From contig JALOLI010000043.1 of assembly GCA_025456165.1 (NCBI GenBank), forward strand, positions 1 through 8,027: 8,027 bases of DNA, read 5' to 3'. Below, one piece after another: positions 4,547 through 8,027 of this stretch. How positions within the stretch are numbered: the stretch's first letter is position 1; each line of letters begins with the position of its first letter. Position numbers and translations under genes: made by a program. Below the pieces are notes generated by a model. That model ran no database searches, was not told where the DNA came from, and saw only the letters and a list, made by a program, of their open reading frames with translations. The DNA is from Acidimicrobiia bacterium (GTDB lineage Bacteria > Actinomycetota > Acidimicrobiia > UBA5794 > UBA11373).

Positions 4547-7500
4547 TCAGCCCTCGCGACAGAGGCCGATGACCCGCGGCCTGCCCTCTTCGTAGGAGAA
4601 GTGGACCAGCCAGGCCGTCTGGTCGAGGCGCTCCGGACCGATCAGGTCGGCCCCGATGCTGATGAAGTGCAGGTTGGTGAACTCCACCGGGATCACCGTC
4701 GAGGGCACCGCCGGCCGGTCGGGAGCCAATTCCATGCGGGGGTGGTCGTAGGCGTCGACCACCCCTGCGGCCACTGCGGTGTCGAAAGTGCCCCGCAGAT
4801 CGGCGTAGGCCGGGTTGCGCCCCTTCCAGATCAGCATCTCGGCATCGTCCCAGAGCCGGGCGACTCTGTCCGGCGAGTAGTGGAGCGGAGCCCCGTGGTG
4901 GGCCACCCATAGGCCGTGGCCGGAGATCAGGTCGGCCAGCGGGGCCCGCACCCGCAATGCCTCGACGAACCGCTCCAGCAACTGCCATGCCGCCCGGTCC
5001 TCGGCGAAGAAGGCCCGGTCGAGGTGCTCGGTGAGGTGCACCGCCTCCACCCAGGCCCGGCCTTCGTCGGTGATTACTTCGAGCCACTGCCGCCCGGCCG
5101 CCTGGGCGCGCCGACCGGTGCTCTTGATCCGGGCATCGGTGGCCAGGTAATGGTGCACCACTTCCCCGCCCCCCGCCGAGCGGAACGCCGGAACCTTCGC
5201 CCCTTGAGCGGCCATGACGATGGCCATGAGCCGGCCCCGCCGGGTGAAGGTGGCGGGCAGGCCGCGCCGCACCGCCAGCCCCACGTTGAGGGCGCCGCCG
5301 AGCAGCAGGGACCAGATGACCGCCCCGCCCAACAACGCCAGAGGGACCCGCAACACGTGCAGCGATTGCACCAGCGTGTTGAGCAGGGCGCCCGAGCTGC
5401 CGAAGGCGGGCACCGCCACTCCGGAGCCGGCCGGAGGGCGCCACTGCAGAATCGCCGCGGCCGGCACGTCGCCCGGGCCCTCCTGGATGGTGATGGTCAC
5501 CGTCGCCTGGTCCTCCTGGCCCGCCGGATCGGCCACCCGGTAGGCAAAGGCCACCGTGCCCGCCCAATCGGCCGGCGGCCGGAACACCACGGTGCCTTCG
5601 ACCGCGTCGGCCGAGCCCACAGACGGAGCCTCCACCGCCACCAGGGTCAGCGCCTCTCCTTCAGGATCGGCGTCGTTGCCCAGCACCGGCACCACCACCA
5701 CGCCGTCGTCCCCGAGGTCGTCGCGGCCCACGACTACGGCGTCGTCCTGGGCCTCGGGCGGAAGATCGGTCAAGTCCTCCACTATCCAGAGGAAGGTGGC
5801 CGAGGCCGAGCCGCCGGCCGGGTCGGTGACCTTCAGAGTCACCGCGAACGAGCCGGGGGTCGTGGGCGTGCCCGAGATCACCCCGGTGGCCGGGTCGATG
5901 GCCAGGCCGGGGGGCAGCCCGGAGGCGAAGTAGGCCAGCGGCCCTCCCCCGGGGCTGGTGGCGGCGATGGCGAGAGAGGCATCCTCCCCCACCTTCCCCG
6001 ATTGGTTGCCCACCGGGTCGATCTCCGGCGCCCCGGGCTCGGTCACCACCCAGGTGAAGGAGTCGCCGTCGCTCGCCCCGCCGGCGCGCACGGTGACCGT
6101 CACGGTGAAGGCGCCCGCTTCGCCCAGGATGCCACCGAGGCGCCCCGAGGCGTCGAGCGAGACGCCCGGCGGCAGGCCGGACGCCGACCAGGCCACCGGG
6201 TCGCCGTCGGGATCAGTGGCGGTGAGGGTCGCCGCCACGGCGTCGCCCACCTCCCCGGTTCGATCGGGGAGCGAGCCGAGGATCGGGGCCCGGTCCACAT
6301 CGCCGATCGACCAGGTGAAACTGCCGCCCGACGCCAGGACGGGGCTGCCGTCGTCGGACGCCGCCACGGTGACCCGGTAGGGCGACCCGGCAGCCACCCC
6401 GAAGTCGAGCACCCCCGAGATGACGCCGGTGCCCGGGTCGATGGTGAGGCCCGGCGGCAGCCCCACCGCCGTCCAGGTCAAGCCGTCGCCGTCGGGATCG
6501 GACCCGACGACGGGCAGCGTCACCGCCGCCCCTTCCGGGTCGGTGCGGTCGTCGGGCACCACTACGACCGGGGCCCGGTTGGTGTCGGCCACCGCCCAGG
6601 AGAACGCAGCCAGTCCGGAGAGAGACGGGCTCCCATCGTCGCGGGCCGTCACGGTGACTCGATAGGTCCCGGCGGTGCTGAAGCCCAGTTCGCCGGAGAT
6701 CTCCCCGGTTGCCGAGTCCATGGCGAGGCCGGGCGGCAGGCCCGCCGCCGACCAGGTCAGGTGGTCGCCGTCGGGGTCGAAGCCCGCCATTAGGAGGGCG
6801 ATCACCTCGCCTTCGGCGCTGCTCTGCGGGCCGGGGTCGACGACCTCCGGGGCCCGGTTGGTGCCGGTCACCTGCCAGCCGAAGCTGATCTGGGACGAGA
6901 GGGAAGGAACGCCGTCGTCGGTGGCGGTCACGGTGACGGGATAGGTCCCGGCCGTGTCGTAGCCGAGGGTCCCCGTGACGGTGCCGGTGGCGGGGTCCAT
7001 GGACAGCCCCGGAGGCAGTCCCGCCGCCGACCAGGAGATGGAGTCGCCGTCGGGGTCGAAGCCCGTCAGCGCCAGGCTCACCGCGGCTCCCTCGGCGGAG
7101 ACCGGGTTCCCCGGATCCAGGATCTGCGGCGGCCGGTTGGTGTCGGCCACCGTCCAGAGGAACGCCACACCCGCGGACAGCGAGGGCGCGCCGTCGTCGG
7201 TGGCGGTCACCGCCACCGCATGGGGCGACCCGGCCGAGGCCTCGTAGGACAGCGTGCCGGAGATCATCCCCGTCGCCGGGTCGATCACGAGGCCCGGGGG
7301 CAGGCCCGTGGCCGACCAGGTCACGGTGTCGCCGTCGGGGTCGACGCCGGAAAGGGCCAGCAGCACCGTCTGCCCCTCCGCTCCGCGTTGCGGCCCGGGG
7401 TCGGTGACCAGAGGCGGCCGGTTGGTGTCGGCCACCGTCAGGTTGAAGGTGACCGACCCTGAGAGGTTGGGGATCCCGTCGTCGGTGACCCTCAGGGTGA

Positions 7501-8027
7501 CGGCGTAGGGGGACCCGACCGACGCCTCGAACGACACGGTGCCGGAGATCACGCCGGTCGCCGGGTCGATCGTCAGGCCCGGGGGCAGGCCCGTGGCCGA
7601 CCAGGTCAGGGCGTCGCCGTCGGGGTCCGAGGCGATTGGAGCCACGGTCACCGGGTCTCCCTCGGCCGCCCAGCGGTCTCCCGGATGGAGCACCTGCGGG
7701 GGGCGGTTGGTGTCGGCCACCGCCCACGAGAACGACGCCCCCGACGACAGAGGCGGCACCCCATCGTCGGTGACGGTCACGGAGACGCCGTAGGGCGAGG
7801 CCGCCGACGCCTCAAAGGACAGGGTCCCGGAGATGACCCCGGTCGCCGGGTTGATCGACAGCCCCGGAGGCAGGCCGGCAGCCGACCAGGTGAGAACGTC
7901 GCCGTCGGGGTCCGAACCTGCCATCGCGAGGATCACACCGGCCCCTTCGGCGTCCGTCCGGTCACCGGGCGGCTGGGCCAGCGGCGGACGGTTGGTGTCG
8001 GCCACCCCCCAGGCGAACGACACCTCA
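4547..8027 (-). CDS. Large membrane-anchored Ig-repeat protein with SH3b-like and unknown C-terminal domains, 5' end missing
   Basis: The open frame runs off the right edge, so the N-terminus, any signal peptide and probably more repeats are outside. Numbered from the GTG codon at 8023 (internal, not the true start), residues 15-757 hold eight putative-Ig repeats of the He_PIG type, each with DPDGD...W[ST]AxGLPPG...DPATGVISG and most ending in VADTNRPP. Residues 758-851 form a cadherin-like/tandem-95-type domain (VLGNDADPEGEALTLVAV). After a linker, 893-918 is a hydrophobic transmembrane helix followed by RRGLPATFTRRGR. Residues about 932-1001 look SH3b-like (GRQWLEV...RAWVEAVHLTE). Residues 1003-1158 form a domain I cannot name, ending YEEGRPRVIGLCREG. 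The only cysteine seen is C1155. No sortase LPxTG motif is seen. By family knowledge the repeats suggest an extracellular adhesive or spacer stalk; the function of the C-terminal half is unknown. mocA follows downstream in the same frame after the TGA. Confidence 0.92.
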   Translation of the reverse strand, partial: EVSFAWGVADTNRPPLAQPPGDRTDAEGAGVILAMAGSDPDGDVLTWSAAGLPPGLSINPATGVISGTLSFEASAASPYGVSVTVTDDGVPPLSSGASFSWAVADTNRPPQVLHPGDRWAAEGDPVTVAPIASDPDGDALTWSATGLPPGLTIDPATGVISGTVSFEASVGSPYAVTLRVTDDGIPNLSGSVTFNLTVADTNRPPLVTDPGPQRGAEGQTVLLALSGVDPDGDTVTWSATGLPPGLVIDPATGMISGTLSYEASAGSPHAVAVTATDDGAPSLSAGVAFLWTVADTNRPPQILDPGNPVSAEGAAVSLALTGFDPDGDSISWSAAGLPPGLSMDPATGTVTGTLGYDTAGTYPVTVTATDDGVPSLSSQISFGWQVTGTNRAPEVVDPGPQSSAEGEVIALLMAGFDPDGDHLTWSAAGLPPGLAMDSATGEISGELGFSTAGTYRVTVTARDDGSPSLSGLAAFSWAVADTNRAPVVVVPDDRTDPEGAAVTLPVVGSDPDGDGLTWTAVGLPPGLTIDPGTGVISGVLDFGVAAGSPYRVTVAASDDGSPVLASGGSFTWSIGDVDRAPILGSLPDRTGEVGDAVAATLTATDPDGDPVAWSASGLPPGVSLDASGRLGGILGEAGAFTVTVTVRAGGASDGDSFTWVVTEPGAPEIDPVGNQSGKVGEDASLAIAATSPGGGPLAYFASGLPPGLAIDPATGVISGTPTTPGSFAVTLKVTDPAGGSASATFLWIVEDLTDLPPEAQDDAVVVGRDDLGDDGVVVVPVLGNDADPEGEALTLVAVEAPSVGSADAVEGTVVFRPPADWAGTVAFAYRVADPAGQEDQATVTITIQEGPGDVPAAAILQWRPPAGSGVAVPAFGSSGALLNTLVQSLHVLRVPLALLGGAVIWSLLLGGALNVGLAVRRGLPATFTRRGRLMAIVMAAQGAKVPAFRSAGGGEVVHHYLATDARIKSTGRRAQAAGRQWLEVITDEGRAWVEAVHLTEHLDRAFFAEDRAAWQLLERFVEALRVRAPLADLISGHGLWVAHHGAPLHYSPDRVARLWDDAEMLIWKGRNPAYADLRGTFDTAVAAGVVDAYDHPRMELAPDRPAVPSTVIPVEFTNLHFISIGADLIGPERLDQTAWLVHFSYEEGRPRVIGLCREG
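4550..5239 (-). other. SH3b-like domain plus unrecognised C-terminal domain of the Ig-repeat protein
   Basis: Covers residues about 929-1158. The first 70 residues have the bacterial SH3 pattern: a small beta domain with AFRSAGGGEVVHHY, a TGRR turn, GRQWLEV, then RAWVEAVHLTE, matching the usual 'W-x-V...G-W-V...y-L' end. The remainder (FVEALRVRAPLADLISGHGL..., GTFDTAVAAGVVDAY, VEFTNLHFISIG, YEEGRPRVIGL) has alternating helix and strand patterns. It faintly recalls, from memory only, a module that follows SH3b in some secreted bacterial proteins. SH3b domains are usually outside the cell, whereas the positive charges after the TM helix predict this part to be inside. Confidence 0.6.
5270..5345 (-). 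other. Transmembrane helix of the Ig-repeat protein
   Basis: Residues about 893-918 (VPLALLGGAVIWSLLLGGAL and the following NVGLAV) are uninterrupted by charge and glycine-rich. They are followed by five arginines within 12 residues (RRG...RRGR), against one arginine just before. By the positive-inside rule the repeat region faces out and the C-terminus in. Confidence 0.8.
5471..5752 (-). other. Cadherin-like / tandem-95-type domain
   Basis: Residues 758-851. It begins AQDDAVVV, has VLGNDADPEGEALTLVAV, then VVFRPPADWAGTVAFAYRVAD and ends in an alternating strand (QATVTITIQ). This is the pattern of cadherin-like Ig-fold domains seen in large bacterial surface proteins. It is the membrane-proximal domain of the stalk and differs from the repeats before it, lacking GLPPG and the TNRPP junction. 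Confidence 0.8.
5753..8027 (-). repeat. Tandem array of eight He_PIG-like Ig repeats (about 261-285 bp each)
   Basis: Unit boundaries set after each [DN]RxP junction: 7697-7981, 7412-7696, 7127-7411 (285 bp each), 6848-7126 and 6569-6847 (279 bp each), 6284-6568 (285), 6023-6283 (261), 5753-6022 (270); 7982-8027 is the tail of another unit. The 16-base block GTTGGTGTCGGCCACC (VADTNRP on the other strand) recurs exactly at 7991, 7706, 7421, 7136 and 6578. Units 1-3 and 6 are one subtype (95 residues, with ASPY/GSPY/GSPH loop) and units 4-5 another (93 residues, AGTY loop). Units 7-8 are the most divergent, and unit 8 has lost DPDGD (SPGGG instead). Confidence 0.93.

Noticed and set aside
4916..6793. 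A 625-residue open frame on the plus strand opposite the Ig repeats
   Set aside because: It is antisense to well-supported repeat codons; its composition (His, Arg, Gly, Pro-rich, no domains) is that of the reverse of GC-rich coding DNA.
5753..8027. The regular 285-bp repeats as a CRISPR array or non-coding satellite
   Set aside because: Unit length is far too long for CRISPR, there are no short spacers, and the units are in-frame Ig-type protein repeats.

Overview
The window is very GC-rich, densely coding bacterial chromosome. GC is concentrated at third codon positions and one confirmed start is non-ATG. The closest recognisable relative is the actinobacterial type of GlnE, whose adenylyl-removing half carries the VEFAVQLLQLVHGR-type motif. 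A high-GC actinomycetote, possibly a deep-branching one such as an acidimicrobial or related lineage, is the best guess. That lineage is inference, supported by the class I-beta DAHP synthase and the Ig-repeat surface protein but proved by neither. No RNA gene, CRISPR array, IS element or transposase was seen.

Layout: (1) positions 2-2254, plus strand: the C-terminal three quarters or so of glnE, the bifunctional glutamine synthetase adenylyltransferase/adenylyl-removing enzyme, cut by the left edge. (2) Positions 2264-3295, minus strand: aroF, a class I-beta DAHP synthase, convergent with glnE and separated from it by 9 bases; the two stop codons lie in one perfect palindrome. (3) Positions 3415-3819, minus: a 134-residue DUF4332 protein with two helix-hairpin-helix-like motifs, followed by a strong GC-rich hairpin. 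(4) Positions 3902-4465, minus, possibly starting further upstream: a MobA-like nucleotidyltransferase of the molybdenum-cofactor cytidylyltransferase (MocA) type. (5) Positions 4547-8027, minus, cut by the right edge: a very large membrane-anchored protein with eight complete putative-Ig (He_PIG-like) repeats, one cadherin-like/tandem-95-type domain, one transmembrane helix, an SH3b-like domain and an unrecognised C-terminal domain.

The four minus-strand genes are head-to-tail with gaps of about 81, 82 and 119 bases, so they may be partly co-transcribed, but their functions (surface protein, cofactor maturation, unknown HhH protein, aromatic amino-acid entry enzyme) do not form an obvious pathway. 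GlnE (nitrogen control) and AroF (shikimate entry) are core metabolism. The least ordinary element is the right-hand Ig-repeat protein: its C-terminal half (TM, SH3b-like, unknown module) is the part most worth following up. I do not see a convincing new multi-gene system here.
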